A stretch of 64,000 bases of DNA from Samsonia erythrinae (GCF_004342665.1 NZ_SMBY01000006.1:124001-188000); one strand, 5' to 3'. Counted from the stretch's first letter, positions 32,824-43,541 are shown. Numbers and translations: made by a program. The notes: generated by a model from the letters alone, not told the origin.

Positions 32824-33840
32824 GTGTTTAATCAACGATTACGTCGTTCAGCCGCCGTGCTGAAAGCCAGCCTGTCTTGCCTATTGCTACTCTCCGCGTC
32901 GGCCATCGCCAAGCCTGTGCTTACCGTCTATACCTATGACTCATTCGCGTCCGAGTGGGGGCCGGGTCCCGTCATCAAGACCGCGTTTGAAAAAGAGTGC
33001 GAGTGCGAACTGAATTTCGTCGCGCTGGAGGATGGCGCTGCGCTGCTGAACCGTCTGCGCATGGAAGGCAAGAACAGCAAAGCAGACATCATTTTGGGGC
33101 TGGACAACAACCTGTTGCAGGCCGCGCAACAAACCGGCCTGTTTACGCCGCACAACCTGGACACCAGCGCCATTACGGTGCCGGGCGGCTGGAACAATAA
33201 AACGTTTGTCCCCTACGACTATGGCTATTTCGCCTTCGTGTATAACAAAGACTCGCTGAAGAACCCGCCGAAAAGCCTGCATGAACTGGTGGACGGCAAC
33301 GCACCGTGGAAGGTGATCTATCAGGACCCGCGTACCAGTACGCCGGGGCTGGGTCTGCTGCTGTGGATGCAAAAAGTGTACGGCGACGATGCGCCGCAAG
33401 CCTGGCAGAAGCTGGCGAAAAAAACCGTTACCGTCACCAAAGGCTGGAGCGAAGCCTACGGTCTGTTCCTGAAAGGGGAAGCGGATCTGGTGCTGAGCTA
33501 CACCACCTCGCCGGCCTATCACATCATCGAAGAGAAAAAGGACAACTACGCGGCGGCCACCTTCAGCGAAGGCCACTACCTGCAAATTGAGATTGCCGGG
33601 CAGTTGGCTTCAAGCAAGGATCCCGAGCTGGCAAAACGCTTTATGCAGTTCATCCTGAGCCCAACCTTCCAGCAGGTTATTCCCACGACGAACTGGATGT
33701 ATCCGGTCATTAAGACTGAACTGCCAGCGGGCTTCGCGGCGCTCGCGGTACCGGAAAACGCCATGCAGTTCAGTGCGCAGGACGTCGCCGACCACAGGAC
33801 ACAATGGATTCAGGCATGGCAACGCGCCGTCAGCCACTAA
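32824..33840 (+). CDS. thiB: Thiamine ABC transporter substrate-binding protein
   Basis: ThiB is the periplasmic protein that captures thiamine and its phosphates for ThiPQ. The start is taken as the GTG at 32824, eight bases after AGGAG, giving 338 residues; a GTG three codons earlier overlaps that site and is less likely. A signal peptide (about residues 1-28) ends near SASAIAKP, followed by VLTVYTYDSFASEWGPGP. The middle region, VIYQDPRTSTPGLGLLLWMQKVYG, is strongly conserved with E. coli. The stop lies within the thiP 5' end. Confidence 0.96.
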   Translation: MFNQRLRRSAAVLKASLSCLLLLSASAIAKPVLTVYTYDSFASEWGPGPVIKTAFEKECECELNFVALEDGAALLNRLRMEGKNSKADIILGLDNNLLQAAQQTGLFTPHNLDTSAITVPGGWNNKTFVPYDYGYFAFVYNKDSLKNPPKSLHELVDGNAPWKVIYQDPRTSTPGLGLLLWMQKVYGDDAPQAWQKLAKKTVTVTKGWSEAYGLFLKGEADLVLSYTTSPAYHIIEEKKDNYAAATFSEGHYLQIEIAGQLASSKDPELAKRFMQFILSPTFQQVIPTTNWMYPVIKTELPAGFAALAVPENAMQFSAQDVADHRTQWIQAWQRAVSH

Positions 33841-35423
33841 TCGGCGGACGCCTGTGGCCGGGGTTACTGGCCGCAACGCTGTTAATTTCCGTTGCGATCC
33901 TGGCTTTCGGCGCGCTGTGGCGACAGGCGCCCGACAGCCAGTGGCACACGCTATGGCATGACCGCTATCTCTGGCATGTGATTCGGTTTACCTTCTGGCA
34001 GGCGTTGCTCTCCGCGCTGCTGTCTACTGTTCCGGCTATCTTTCTCGCCAGAGCGCTATACCGACGGCGCTTTCCCGGCTACCACTGGCTGTTGCGCCTG
34101 TGCGCGATGACGCTGGTGCTCCCGGTGCTGGTGGCCGTCTTCGGCCTGCTCAGCGTTTATGGTCGGCAAGGCTGGCTGGCCGCCGCGCTGGGCTGGTTTG
34201 ATCTGCAATACACCTTTTCCCCCTATGGATTGCAAGGCATCCTGCTGGCGCATGTGTTCTTCAACCTGCCGCTGGCGACCCGACTGATGTTACAGGCGCT
34301 GGAAGGCATTGCCACCGAGCAGCGCCAATTGGCGGCCAATCTGGGTATGAACGGCTGGCAGCATTTTCGCCTGCTGGAATGGCCCGTACTGCGCCGACAG
34401 ATTTTACCCACCGGCGCGCTGATTTTTATGCTCTGTTTTGCCAGCTTCGCCACGGTTCTGGCGCTGGGCGGCGGCCCGCGGGCGACCACGATCGAGCTGG
34501 CCATCTATCAGGCCCTAACGTTTGATTACGATCCGGCGCGCGCAGCGCTGTTGGCATTAATTCAGATGGTCTGTTGTCTCGGTTTAGTGCTGCTCAGCCA
34601 GCGACTGGGCCGCATTCTTCCTGTCAGCAGCACCCAACTGCTGGCATGGCGTAATCCGCAGGATAGCGCCTTCAGCCGTTTTACCGATGCCCTGCTGATT
34701 AGCGCCCTGCTCCTGCTGGTCGTTCCCCCCTTGCTGGCGGTGGTGGTGGATGGCGTAAACCGCTCATTAGTCTCCGTGCTGCAACAGCCCGTGCTCTGGC
34801 AAACGCTGTTGACCTCGCTGCGTATTGCTTTAGGCGCAGGATTGCTGTGTCTGGTTCTGACCATGATGCTGCTCTGGAGCAGTCGCGAGCTCAAGTTACG
34901 CCAGAAGCCGCTCTGCGGACAGCTGATGAACCTGAGCGGTATGCTCATCCTCGCCATGCCCGGTATTGTGCTGGCAACCGGTTTTTTCCTGCTGCTGAAT
35001 AACAGCATTGGCTTGCCGCAATCACCTTACGCGCTGGTGGTGTTCACGAATGCGTTAATGGCCATCCCCTACGCGCTCAAAGTGCTGGAAAACCCGATGC
35101 TGGACGTCGCCGCTCGTTACAACCGCCTCTGCACATCGCTGGATATTCGCGGCTGGCAACGGCTGAAGCTGATCGAACTCGCGGCGTTGAAACAGCCGCT
35201 GGCGCAGGCGCTGGCTTTTGCCTGCGTGCTGTCGATCGGTGATTTCGGCGTCATCGCGCTGTTCGGCAATGAGCAATTCCGCACGCTGCCGTTTTATCTT
35301 TATCAACAGATCGGCGCCTATCGCAGCGCTGATGGCGCAGTCACGGCGCTGCTGTTGATGCTGCTGTGCTTTCTATTATTTACCCTGATTGAAAAACTGG
35401 CAGGCCGTCATGATCGCGCTTGA
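33816..35423 (+). CDS. thiP: Thiamine ABC transporter permease
   Basis: ThiP is the inner-membrane channel of the thiamine transporter. The start [11 protein letters not shown] matches E. coli and lies 25 bases inside thiB, giving 535 residues. About twelve transmembrane helices are arranged as two homologous permease halves, each with an EAA-type loop contacting ThiQ ([22 protein letters not shown] and [21 protein letters not shown]). It overlaps thiQ by 14 bases. Confidence 0.96.
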   Translation: MATRRQPLIGGRLWPGLLAATLLISVAILAFGALWRQAPDSQWHTLWHDRYLWHVIRFTFWQALLSALLSTVPAIFLARALYRRRFPGYHWLLRLCAMTLVLPVLVAVFGLLSVYGRQGWLAAALGWFDLQYTFSPYGLQGILLAHVFFNLPLATRLMLQALEGIATEQRQLAANLGMNGWQHFRLLEWPVLRRQILPTGALIFMLCFASFATVLALGGGPRATTIELAIYQALTFDYDPARAALLALIQMVCCLGLVLLSQRLGRILPVSSTQLLAWRNPQDSAFSRFTDALLISALLLLVVPPLLAVVVDGVNRSLVSVLQQPVLWQTLLTSLRIALGAGLLCLVLTMMLLWSSRELKLRQKPLCGQLMNLSGMLILAMPGIVLATGFFLLLNNSIGLPQSPYALVVFTNALMAIPYALKVLENPMLDVAARYNRLCTSLDIRGWQRLKLIELAALKQPLAQALAFACVLSIGDFGVIALFGNEQFRTLPFYLYQQIGAYRSADGAVTALLLMLLCFLLFTLIEKLAGRHDRA

Positions 35424-36111
35424 GAAACTGACTTACTTCTATCAGCACTTGCCCATGCGTTTTGATTTTCACGTCAACGCGGGAGAACGCATTGCCATTC
35501 TCGGTCCCAGCGGCGCGGGCAAGAGCACGCTGCTGAATCTGATTGCCGGCTTTCTGATGGCTGACAGCGGCGAATTACGGCTTAACGGCGCGCCTCACCG
35601 CGAAACGCCGCCCGCCAAACGGCCCGTTTCGATTCTGTTTCAGGAAAATAATCTGTTCCCCCACCTGACGCTCGGGCAAAACATTGCGCTGGGGCTACAC
35701 CCCGGCTTGCGGCTCAACGCCGCACAGCGCGAGACGCTAGGGCAAATTGCCGCGCGAGTCGGTCTGTCAGATCTTCTGGATCGCCTGCCAGCGCACGTTT
35801 CTGGCGGACAACGGCAGCGTGCGGCGCTGGCTCGCTGCCTGGTGCGCCACCAGCCGATTCTGCTGTTGGATGAACCCTTCTCTGCACTCGATCCGGCGCT
35901 GCGTCAGGAGATGCTCGATCTGGTTGAAAGCGTGTGTCATGAACGTCAGTTCACGCTGTTGATGGTGTCCCATAATCTGGATGACGCGATGCGGATTGCG
36001 AAACGCACGGTGCTGATCGTGGACGGCGGGATTTATTATGACGGGCCGACGCAGGCGCTATGGGACGGCAGCGCCGAGGCGGCCGCCATTCTGGGAATTT
36101 CCCGCCCGTAG
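35410..36111 (+). CDS. thiQ: Thiamine ABC transporter ATP-binding protein
   Basis: ThiQ powers thiamine import by ATP hydrolysis. The chosen start [18 protein letters not shown] agrees with the E. coli alignment, giving 233 residues. The Walker A loop [12 protein letters not shown] is near residue 33, the Q-loop FQENNLF near 78, the signature [15 protein letters not shown] (VSGGQ rather than LSGGQ) near 126, and the Walker [12 protein letters not shown] just after. It ends the operon; no strong terminator is evident downstream. Confidence 0.96.
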   Translation: MIALEKLTYFYQHLPMRFDFHVNAGERIAILGPSGAGKSTLLNLIAGFLMADSGELRLNGAPHRETPPAKRPVSILFQENNLFPHLTLGQNIALGLHPGLRLNAAQRETLGQIAARVGLSDLLDRLPAHVSGGQRQRAALARCLVRHQPILLLDEPFSALDPALRQEMLDLVESVCHERQFTLLMVSHNLDDAMRIAKRTVLIVDGGIYYDGPTQALWDGSAEAAAILGISRP

Positions 36112-36192
36112 CGGTGCATCGCCGTGTCATCCTGATTAAACGACAGCCCGACGCACAGCGGCGCGGTGTCTCCTGATGATATGTTCACCGGG

Positions 36193-36204
36193 GATGACGT
36201 CATC
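36193..36204. repeat. 12-bp perfect palindrome GATGACGTCATC
   Basis: A perfect palindrome between thiQ and ivbL. It is far enough upstream to be a regulator site for ilvBN, but no known bacterial regulator is assigned from sequence alone. Confidence 0.4.
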
Positions 36205-36217
36205 AAAAGGACAGTAT

Positions 36218-36233
36218 TGTGATCGAATCGACA
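36218..36233 (+). promoter_or_regulatory. Possible CRP half-match site upstream of ivbL-ilvBN
   Basis: TGTGATCGAATCGACA has a perfect left CRP half-site and a poor right half. E. coli ilvBN is activated by cAMP-CRP, which makes it plausible, but the match is weak. Confidence 0.3.
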
Positions 36234-36339
36234 TTTTCAGGTTTTATCCCATGGGGGTATTGTGTCTTTTTAGACGGCTGTGCTTATATGAATTGGTAAT
36301 TGATTCATCATTGACTTGAATAAAATTAACAGGATCCCC

Positions 36340-36450
36340 GTGACGCACTATTCCTCTTCCACTTCTGCACTACTAAGCACCGCGCATGTTGACGCGGTCG
36401 TCGTCGTGCGCGTGGCAGTCGTGGTCGTCGTCGTCGGCAGCGCGCCGTAA
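36340..36450 (+). CDS. ivbL: ilvBN operon leader peptide IvbL
   Basis: A 36-residue attenuation leader starting at GTG, nine bases after the start of AGGA. It ends AVVVVRVAVVVVVVGSAP, closely matching the E. coli IvbL end (AVVVVRVVVVVGNAP). Twelve valines in 17 residues, almost all GTC or GTG, sense valyl-tRNA charging; E. coli IvbL also senses leucine, and two CTA codons lie upstream. The attenuator follows. Too short for routine gene calling. Confidence 0.93.
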   Translation: MTHYSSSTSALLSTAHVDAVVVVRVAVVVVVVGSAP

Positions 36451-36477
36451 CGGGTTCCGAATCCAAACCAAGATTCC

Positions 36478-36516
36478 AAACCCCGCCGGCGCCAGCCGAG
36501 CGGGGTTTCCTGTTTT
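36478..36516 (+). terminator. ilvBN transcription attenuator
   Basis: AAACCCCGC and GCGGGGTTT form a 9-bp stem around a 13-base loop, followed by CCTGTTTT. With the valine-rich leader it forms the attenuator of ilvBN. Confidence 0.88.
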
Positions 36517-36563
36517 ACCCTCCCCGCTCTGACACCGCACCGGCCCTGATAAAGGATATAAAC

Positions 36564-38228
36564 ATGCGTTATACAGGCGCTCAGTTGGTCGTCCGACTGC
36601 TCGAACAGCAGGGCATTACCACCGTCGCGGGGATCCCCGGCGGTGCGGCCCTGCCATTATATGATGCACTGGGTCAAAGCAAGACAATCCGCCACGTTCT
36701 GGCCCGCCACGAACAAGGTGCCGGGTTTATGGCGCAAGGCATGGCGCGCGCCAGCGGACGCGCCGCCGTGTGCCTGGCCTCCAGCGGTCCGGGCGCGACC
36801 AATTTACTCACCGCCATCGCCGATGCCAAACTGGATTCGATCCCGCTGGTGTGTATCACCGGTCAGGTGCCCTCCGGTATGATCGGCACCGATGCGTTTC
36901 AGGAAGTCGATACCTACGGTATTTCAATTCCCGTTACCAAACATAACTATCTGGTGCGTGATATCAACGAACTGCCGCGCGTGATCCCTGAAGCCTTTCG
37001 CATTGCGCAGTCGGGCCGGCCCGGCCCGGTCTGGATCGATATTCCCAAAGATATTCAGAACGCAACCCTTGAACTGAGCGAACTGCCCGGTATCTTGCCG
37101 CTTGATGTCCCCCCCGCCGTTGAACCAACGGGCATCGAGCAGGCGGCAGCCATGATTAACGCGGCTCAGCGCCCGGTTCTTTATCTGGGAGGGGGGATCA
37201 TCAGCGCCTGCGCGCACCAGCAGGCGATTGCGTTGGCGGAACGCAGCAGCCTGCCGACAACCATGACGCTGATGGCGCTGGGGGCGATGCCCGTCGACCA
37301 TCCTCTGTCGCTGGGCATGTTGGGCATGCACGCCGCCCGATCAACCAATCTGATCTTACAGCAGGCGGATTTGCTGATAGTGTTGGGCGCGCGTTTTGAC
37401 GATCGCGCCATTGGCAAAGCGGAACAGTTTTGCCCGCAGGCCGGCATTATTCACATCGATATCGATCCGGCAGAATTAGGCAAAATCCGTCAGCCGCACG
37501 TGGCGATCAACGCCGATGTCGCCGACGCGCTGACTCAGCTACTGCCGCAGATTACGCCGCAGCAGCGTGACGTATGGCAGGCAACCGTTCGCGGGCTGCA
37601 ACAGGAATTTCCGTTCAGTATGCCGGGCGCTGACGATCCCTTAAGCCATTATGGTCTGGTGCAGGCCGCCGCGCAGGCGCTGACGGATGATGCCATCATC
37701 GCGACCGATGTCGGCCAACACCAGATGTGGGTGGCCCAGTCTTACCCCTTGCGCCGCCCACGCCAGTGGCTGACCTCCGGCGGACTCGGCACCATGGGGT
37801 TTGGCCTGCCGGCGGCGATAGGCGCCGCGCTGGCCGAACCACAACGTACCGTCGTCTGTTTCTCCGGCGATGGCAGCCTGATGATGAATATTCAGGAAAT
37901 GGCGACGGCGGCAGAAGAACAACTCAACGTAAAAATTATCCTGATGAATAATCAGTCGCTTGGTCTGGTTCATCAGCAGCAGGATCTGTTTTTCCAGCAG
38001 CGTATCTTCGCCGCGGATTATCGTTACAGCGCGAACTTTTTAGCCATTGCCGCCGGCTTCGGTTTCGCCACCTGTGACCTGAATGCGGCAGCCGATCCGC
38101 AGGCCACGCTGGCTGAAGCACTCAGTCAGCCCGGTCCCGCGCTAATCCACGTCAGTATCGACGCCAATGAAAAAGTGTTTCCGATGGTGCCGCCGGGTGC
38201 AGCAAACATCGATATGATCGGAGATTAA
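36564..38228 (+). CDS. ilvB: Acetolactate synthase I catalytic subunit
   Basis: IlvB is the large subunit of acetohydroxyacid synthase I, favouring acetolactate formation. It has 554 residues (E. coli IlvB 562). The catalytic glutamate is in [21 protein letters not shown]; the FAD region includes [17 protein letters not shown]; the ThDP motif runs from [13 protein letters not shown] to LMNNQS. The sequence matches IlvB rather than IlvI or IlvG (for example [25 protein letters not shown]). In E. coli ilvBN is far away; here it lies between thiQ and yabI with its leader. Confidence 0.96.
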   Translation: MRYTGAQLVVRLLEQQGITTVAGIPGGAALPLYDALGQSKTIRHVLARHEQGAGFMAQGMARASGRAAVCLASSGPGATNLLTAIADAKLDSIPLVCITGQVPSGMIGTDAFQEVDTYGISIPVTKHNYLVRDINELPRVIPEAFRIAQSGRPGPVWIDIPKDIQNATLELSELPGILPLDVPPAVEPTGIEQAAAMINAAQRPVLYLGGGIISACAHQQAIALAERSSLPTTMTLMALGAMPVDHPLSLGMLGMHAARSTNLILQQADLLIVLGARFDDRAIGKAEQFCPQAGIIHIDIDPAELGKIRQPHVAINADVADALTQLLPQITPQQRDVWQATVRGLQQEFPFSMPGADDPLSHYGLVQAAAQALTDDAIIATDVGQHQMWVAQSYPLRRPRQWLTSGGLGTMGFGLPAAIGAALAEPQRTVVCFSGDGSLMMNIQEMATAAEEQLNVKIILMNNQSLGLVHQQQDLFFQQRIFAADYRYSANFLAIAAGFGFATCDLNAAADPQATLAEALSQPGPALIHVSIDANEKVFPMVPPGAANIDMIGD

Positions 38229-38527
38229 TGACTATGCTAACTCAATCAACGTTAAATCAGGTCACGCTGGAGCTTTCGGTGCGTAACCATCCCGGCGTGA
38301 TGTCACACGTTTGCGGCCTGTTTGCCCGTCGCGCTTTTAACGTGGAAGGTATTCTGTGTATGCCGCTTCCAAACGGCGAGGAGAGTCGGATCTGGCTACT
38401 GGTGAAAGATGACCAGCGGCTACAGCAGATGATAAGCCAGGTGGAAAAGCTGGAAGACGTCCTGCATGTTCATCGCCATGGTAAAGACATGCGCATTTTC
38501 GAGCAGGTCGCCGAATTTTATCGTTAA
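38228..38527 (+). CDS. ilvN: Acetolactate synthase I regulatory subunit
   Basis: IlvN is the small ACT-domain subunit that activates IlvB and mediates valine inhibition. It has 99 residues, typical of IlvN, with [29 protein letters not shown] in the ACT domain. The start overlaps the ilvB stop by one base (TAATG); an ATG two codons later is an alternative. Confidence 0.96.
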   Translation: MTMLTQSTLNQVTLELSVRNHPGVMSHVCGLFARRAFNVEGILCMPLPNGEESRIWLLVKDDQRLQQMISQVEKLEDVLHVHRHGKDMRIFEQVAEFYR

Positions 38528-38537
38528 ATCCGCCAGA

Positions 38538-38557
38538 GGCCGGGAGATCTCCCGGCC
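38538..38557. terminator. 20-bp perfect palindrome between ilvN and yabI
   Basis: GGCCGGGAGATCTCCCGGCC is a perfect palindrome located between the convergent ilvN and yabI ends, so it can fold on both transcripts. It has no T run, so simple rho-independent termination is uncertain. Confidence 0.5.
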
Positions 38558-38566
38558 ACAGAGCGC

Positions 38567-39337
38567 CTACCCGTTAAGCACTTGCCATAACAGATGCCGA
38601 TATACGGGCATTAACGGATGTTGCATCAGCATCACCAGTAATGCGCCTGCTGCCGTCACCGTCAGCGGCGTCACCCAACGCAGGCGTTTGAGCGGCATTT
38701 TTCGGCTGAACCAGTCACGGTGTTTACGCTTATCGCTGCGCCACCAGCGCCAGCTTAACCAGCCCCCCGTCCACGTCAGCAGCGCCGCGAACAACAATAG
38801 CCACTTAAACCCGGCGCTATCCGCGTCTTTGGGAATATCAATGGCGACGCCAGCCAGAATACCGGGGAGAAAATAGGCCGGCGGCCATAACAGGCAACCG
38901 AGGATATTGGGCACGGCGAACTTATAAGGGGGCAGCCCTAACATTCCCGCCACCATCGGTATCAAGGGCCGCGTCGGGCCGACAAAACGCCCGATCAGTA
39001 TCGTCGGCATCGGGTGCTGATACAGCGCATACTCCGTTTTATTGAGCAATGTCTGGTATTTTTTCAGGAAAGACCAGTTATGCAGCGGCGCTTTGAAGCG
39101 TACCCCAACATAATAGGAGATCCAGTCGCCTAACAAACACCCTATGATCCCCGCCCCCCACGCCGGATAAAGCCCCATTTGCCCACTGCCAATCAGCGCG
39201 CCCAGCGTTGCCATCATCACCGTTCCCGGCAACAACAGCCCCACCAGCGCCAGCGATTCCAGAAAAGCAACCAGCACGACGGCGATCAGTGAATACGCTA
39301 ATGATTGGGTAACCAGATGATCCAGCCACGCTTCCAT
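38567..39337 (-). CDS. yabI: DedA-family inner membrane protein YabI
   Basis: A 256-residue DedA/VTT-domain protein with several membrane helices. DedA proteins act in membrane homeostasis, and some flip undecaprenyl or other phospholipids; the exact role of YabI is unclear. Family features are FLESLALVGLLLPGTVMMATLGALIG, the GDWISYYVG motif and GRFVGPTRPLIPMVAGMLGLP. YabI next to thiBPQ is conserved in E. coli, but ilvBN intervenes here. Confidence 0.93.
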   Translation of the reverse strand: MEAWLDHLVTQSLAYSLIAVVLVAFLESLALVGLLLPGTVMMATLGALIGSGQMGLYPAWGAGIIGCLLGDWISYYVGVRFKAPLHNWSFLKKYQTLLNKTEYALYQHPMPTILIGRFVGPTRPLIPMVAGMLGLPPYKFAVPNILGCLLWPPAYFLPGILAGVAIDIPKDADSAGFKWLLLFAALLTWTGGWLSWRWWRSDKRKHRDWFSRKMPLKRLRWVTPLTVTAAGALLVMLMQHPLMPVYRHLLWQVLNG

Positions 39338-39483
39338 ACAACCTGCCCATATTTTATAAAAAACCAGATTGTCAGGATCATAGCAGAAGCCGTCAACGCC
39401 TGATTACCGGCCAATTCCTTTGCGCCAGGCACACTCGGCACTTATGATAGCGATCATTTTTGTCACGGCGCGACACGGTCATT

Positions 39484-41061
39484 ATGTTTTCTAATCTACT
39501 CAAGCACTTCGGATTACGTCGTCTTATCCTGCTACTGGCCGTGATGAGCGCACTGGTGACGTTGGCAAACAGTTTTTACGCCAGTTATCGTGTTCAGCGG
39601 GCACTGCTGATAGATAACACGCTTGAAGCGAATCGCGTCTACGCCACAAAGCTGGCGGCCATGACCCATTCTTTCTTTCAAGAATCCCAACAGCAGTTGG
39701 CCTACAGCGCAAATATGATCGCCACCCAGATGGATGATAAGGTCAGCCTGTTAAAAGAGGCAGACCGCCTGCGACGCCAGACCAGCAATTTCAACACGGT
39801 CGTTATCGTCGATGAAAAAGGGATCATCAGAGCCACCTCACCCGATACCTTTCAATTTATCGGGGTACAGTTGACGAGCGAAGGCGCCCTTGAAGCCTTA
39901 GAAGCAAAACAGCCGCTCATCAGCCAGCCCTATGTATCTGCCGCCAATAACTTTATCGTCCTGATCTCATCGCCGATTTTTACGCAGGATGGCCGTTACA
40001 AAGGATTTGTCGGCGGATCGATCTATCTCAAACAGCCCAGCGTACTGAATACGCTGCTCGACCAGCACTACTACCGCGACGGCTCTTATATTTATGTCAC
40101 CGATAAGAACAAACAAACGTTGTATCACCGTGACATAGCGCGTATTGGCGCAACAGACGTCCCGCCTCTGAATATCAACGCGCAAGGCGAAAATAATGGC
40201 AGCCAACCGATGAGGGACTATCAGGGTGACACGATGCTCGCAGGCTACGCCATTGAATCGATCTCGCAATGGCAGATCGTGGCGCTCCGCCCGATGAGCA
40301 TTACGCTGAAACCGCTTGATAGCCTGATGATGAACTTACTACGCCACACGCTCCCCCTCGCCCTGGTGACGATCTTCTGCGTCTGGCTGCTTGCCCGTTT
40401 TATTGCACAACCGCTTTGGTTATTAGCGCGCAGCGCCAACAGAATGGATGCCGCGAACGTCTCCGACGATATCAGAAGCATTCACTCCTGGTATTTTGAA
40501 GCCTTGCAGCTCAAACAGGCGATGCTGTTAGGTATCGATTCATTGCAGCGTAAGATTGGTCAATTACGCTCTGAAGCGCGTTCGGATCCAATGACCGAAT
40601 TGCTCAACCGCCGCGGGCTGGATAATGTTCTACGCTACTGGAGGATTAAGCAGAAAAGCTTCGCACTCATTGCGTTGGATATCGACCATTTCAAACGCAT
40701 CAATGACACCTACGGCCACGACGTGGGGGATATTGTCATTCGCCATATGGGGCAGTTGATTCGCGCCAGTTCGCGCGATACCGATATCCTGTGCCGCAGC
40801 GGCGGCGAAGAGTTCCTGATCCTGCTGCCGGAAACCACGTTGGACGAGGCGATCAACACGGCTGAACGGCTACGTCAATGCGTACAGGAATCTACCCTCC
40901 CGGTCGTGGGCAATATCACCATCTCATTAGGGGTTGCCTTATGGCAGCCGGGCGACAATAGGATCGCGATCGAGCACGCCTTTAAGATGGCAGACGACGC
41001 CCTGTATCAGGCCAAGCAGAAAGGTCGTAATCAGGTGGTTTCCGCTCTGAGCGGTGATTAA
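39484..41061 (+). CDS. Membrane-bound diguanylate cyclase with periplasmic sensor domain
   Basis: A 525-residue protein predicted to make cyclic di-GMP. Two membrane helices (about residues 12-32 and 280-300) enclose a periplasmic dCACHE-like sensor. The C-terminal GGDEF domain carries LDIDHFKRINDTYGHDVGD and the active-site motif GGEEF, with an RDTD inhibitory site five residues before it, so product feedback is expected. A TTG eight codons upstream is an alternative start; neither has a good ribosome site. It occupies the position of araC-araBAD in E. coli. The signal sensed is unknown. Confidence 0.9.
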   Translation: MFSNLLKHFGLRRLILLLAVMSALVTLANSFYASYRVQRALLIDNTLEANRVYATKLAAMTHSFFQESQQQLAYSANMIATQMDDKVSLLKEADRLRRQTSNFNTVVIVDEKGIIRATSPDTFQFIGVQLTSEGALEALEAKQPLISQPYVSAANNFIVLISSPIFTQDGRYKGFVGGSIYLKQPSVLNTLLDQHYYRDGSYIYVTDKNKQTLYHRDIARIGATDVPPLNINAQGENNGSQPMRDYQGDTMLAGYAIESISQWQIVALRPMSITLKPLDSLMMNLLRHTLPLALVTIFCVWLLARFIAQPLWLLARSANRMDAANVSDDIRSIHSWYFEALQLKQAMLLGIDSLQRKIGQLRSEARSDPMTELLNRRGLDNVLRYWRIKQKSFALIALDIDHFKRINDTYGHDVGDIVIRHMGQLIRASSRDTDILCRSGGEEFLILLPETTLDEAINTAERLRQCVQESTLPVVGNITISLGVALWQPGDNRIAIEHAFKMADDALYQAKQKGRNQVVSALSGD

Positions 41062-41109
41062 CGCCGCTCTCCTTTCATCGCGGTGATATCATCAGACGCT
41101 GGACAATAC

Positions 41110-41125
41110 CTGTATAAATAACCAT
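41110..41125 (+). promoter_or_regulatory. Possible degenerate LexA box upstream of polB
   Basis: CTGTATAAATAACCAT keeps a good left LexA half (CTGTATAAA) like the E. coli polB box but lacks the ACAG right half. SOS control is plausible by family, but the site is weak. Confidence 0.3.
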
Positions 41126-41174
41126 ACTCAGTACTATTATCTTGTCTTTCCCCGTTCGCAAAAAAGGCCGCTTA

Positions 41175-43541
41175 GTGACTCAGGTTCGTCAGGGGTTCTT
41201 ACTAACCCGCCACTGGTACGACACGCCTGCCGGCACACAGGTTGAATTTTGGCTGGCCACGGATGATGGCCCGCTGCGGGTACGTGCGCCGCGACAGCAG
41301 GCCGTGGCCTTTCTCCCTGCCCAACAGGAAGCCCGCGCCAGAACCCTATTACATCAGGAAAATCACTGGCAGTTGAAGCCGCTGACCATGCAGGATTTTC
41401 ATCATCAGCCGCTAATAGGGCTGTATTGCCCACAGTATCGTCAACTACTGCGGCTGGAGAAAGTGCTGCGCGAAGGCGGCGTTCAGGTCTATGAGGCGGA
41501 TATTCGCCCGCCGGAACGCTTTCTGATGGAGCGCTTTATCACCGCCCCCGTCTGGTTTAGCGGGACGCCCTCGTCAGAAAACCTGCTGACGGACGTTCGC
41601 ATGAAACCCAACCCCGATTATCGCCCGGCGCTCAGGCTGGTCTCGCTGGATATTGAAACCAACCGCCACGGCGAACTTTACTGCATCGGGCTGGAAGGCT
41701 GCGGGCAACGTCAGGTTTATATGCTCGGCCCGCCGAACGGCACGCCTGCCGAACACGAGAATTTTACGCTTGAATACGTCGCCAGCCGCCCGCTGCTGTT
41801 GGAAAAGCTGAATGAATGGATGCAACAGCACGATCCCGATGCCATCATCGGCTGGAATCTGGTGCAGTTTGATCTACGCGTCTTGCAGAAACACGCTGAA
41901 CGCTACCACATCCCACTCAAGCTGGGGCGTAACAAGCAGCCGCTGGAATGGCGGGAACACGGTTTTAAACAAGGGCATTTTTTTGCCAGCGCCACCGGCC
42001 GCCTGATCATCGACGGTATTGAAGCGCTCAAGTCCGCGACGTGGAATTTTGCGTCGTTTAGTCTGGAATTTGTCGCGCAATCGCTGCTGGGGGAAGGCAA
42101 AGCCATCGACACGCCCTATCAGCGGATGGACGAAATCGATCGGCGTTTTGCCGAAGATAAGCCCGCGCTGGCGCGCTATAACCTGCAAGACTGCGAACTG
42201 GTCACGCGTATTTTCGAGAAAACCGATCTGCTGCCGTTCTTACTGGAGCGCGCCAGCGTAACGGGTCTGGCGGCAGATCGCAGCGGTGGTTCCGTTGCGG
42301 CGTTTACCCACCTCTATCTGCCACGTATGCACCGCATGGGCTATGTCGCGCCCAATCTGGGCGACGTCGCGCTTGAAGCCAGCCCCGGCGGATTCGTGAT
42401 GGACTCCCATCCCGGTCTGTATGATTCGGTTTTAGTACTGGATTACAAGAGCCTGTACCCTTCGATTATCCGCACCTTTTTGATCGACCCCGTCGGGCTG
42501 GCGGTGGGAACACAGCAGCCCGACGCTCAGCACGCCGTTCCCGGTTTTCGCGGCGCATGGTTCTCGCGCGAACAGCACTGTCTGCCGGCTATCGTAGAAC
42601 AAATTTGGCAGGGACGCGAAACCGCCAAGCGCACCCACAATAAACCGCTGTCTCAGGCGCTGAAGATCATTATGAATGCCTTTTATGGGGTTCTGGGCGC
42701 CACCGGCTGCCGCTTCTTCGACCCGCGTCTCGCCTCTTCCATCACCCTGCGCGGCCATGAGATCATGCGTAAAACGCGAGAATTGATTGAGGCGAAAGGC
42801 TATCAGGTGATTTATGGCGATACCGACTCCACCTTTGTCTGGCTGAAACACGCGCACTGCACAGAGGAAGCGGCGAAGATTGGCAACGCGCTGGTACAAC
42901 ACGTTAACCAATGGTGGGCGCAGCACCTGCAAGAGACGTTACAGTTGACCAGCGCACTGGAACTGGAATTTGAAACCCACTTTCGCCGCTTCCTGATGCC
43001 AACGGTTCGCGGCGCCGAACAGGGCAGCAAAAAGCGCTACGCCGGCCTAATCGACACCCCGCAGGGCGAGAAAATGGTGTTCAAAGGGCTGGAGACCGTG
43101 CGTACCGACTGGACGCCGCTGGCGCAACGGTTTCAGCAGCGGCTTTATCTGCTGATCTTCCAGCGCCAGCCCTATCAGGACTGGCTGCGGGATTATGTCA
43201 ACCGCACGCTGAACGGTGAATTTGACGATCTGCTGATCTACCGTAAACAACTGCGTCGCCGGCTCGATGATTACCAGCGTAACGTTCCGCCGCACGCCAG
43301 AGCCGCTAAAATCGCCGATGAGTACAACCGCCAGCAAGGGCGACCGTTACAATATCAAAAAGGCGGCTGGATCAGCTATGTGATGACCACCAACGGCCCT
43401 GAACCACTGGAAACCCGACATTCGCCGCTGGATTATCAGCACTACGTAGAACGCCAGCTCCAGCCGGTCGCGGATGCGATCCTGCCTTTCCTTCATGACG
43501 ATTTTGCTACACTGGTGACTGGTCAGATGGGGTTGTTTTAA
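41175..43541 (+). CDS. polB: DNA polymerase II
   Basis: Pol II is a family B polymerase with proofreading, used in replication restart and translesion synthesis during the SOS response. The GTG at 41175 ([13 protein letters not shown]) aligns with the E. coli start (MAQAGFILTRHW), giving 788 residues; a TTG upstream would add 11 unmatched residues. Exonuclease motif [16 protein letters not shown] is near residue 155, polymerase motif [16 protein letters not shown] near 425, and motif [13 protein letters not shown] near 550. The C-terminus LVTGQMGLF fits clamp binding. Confidence 0.97.
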   Translation: MTQVRQGFLLTRHWYDTPAGTQVEFWLATDDGPLRVRAPRQQAVAFLPAQQEARARTLLHQENHWQLKPLTMQDFHHQPLIGLYCPQYRQLLRLEKVLREGGVQVYEADIRPPERFLMERFITAPVWFSGTPSSENLLTDVRMKPNPDYRPALRLVSLDIETNRHGELYCIGLEGCGQRQVYMLGPPNGTPAEHENFTLEYVASRPLLLEKLNEWMQQHDPDAIIGWNLVQFDLRVLQKHAERYHIPLKLGRNKQPLEWREHGFKQGHFFASATGRLIIDGIEALKSATWNFASFSLEFVAQSLLGEGKAIDTPYQRMDEIDRRFAEDKPALARYNLQDCELVTRIFEKTDLLPFLLERASVTGLAADRSGGSVAAFTHLYLPRMHRMGYVAPNLGDVALEASPGGFVMDSHPGLYDSVLVLDYKSLYPSIIRTFLIDPVGLAVGTQQPDAQHAVPGFRGAWFSREQHCLPAIVEQIWQGRETAKRTHNKPLSQALKIIMNAFYGVLGATGCRFFDPRLASSITLRGHEIMRKTRELIEAKGYQVIYGDTDSTFVWLKHAHCTEEAAKIGNALVQHVNQWWAQHLQETLQLTSALELEFETHFRRFLMPTVRGAEQGSKKRYAGLIDTPQGEKMVFKGLETVRTDWTPLAQRFQQRLYLLIFQRQPYQDWLRDYVNRTLNGEFDDLLIYRKQLRRRLDDYQRNVPPHARAAKIADEYNRQQGRPLQYQKGGWISYVMTTNGPEPLETRHSPLDYQHYVERQLQPVADAILPFLHDDFATLVTGQMGLF

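Noticed and set aside
36193-36204. GATGACGTCATC palindrome as a specific known operator
   Set aside because: It is a perfect 12-mer, but no bacterial regulator with this site in this context is known to me, so it is listed only as a repeat.
41110-41125. Confident LexA box for polB
   Set aside because: Only the left half matches; it is kept as a low-confidence feature rather than a finding.
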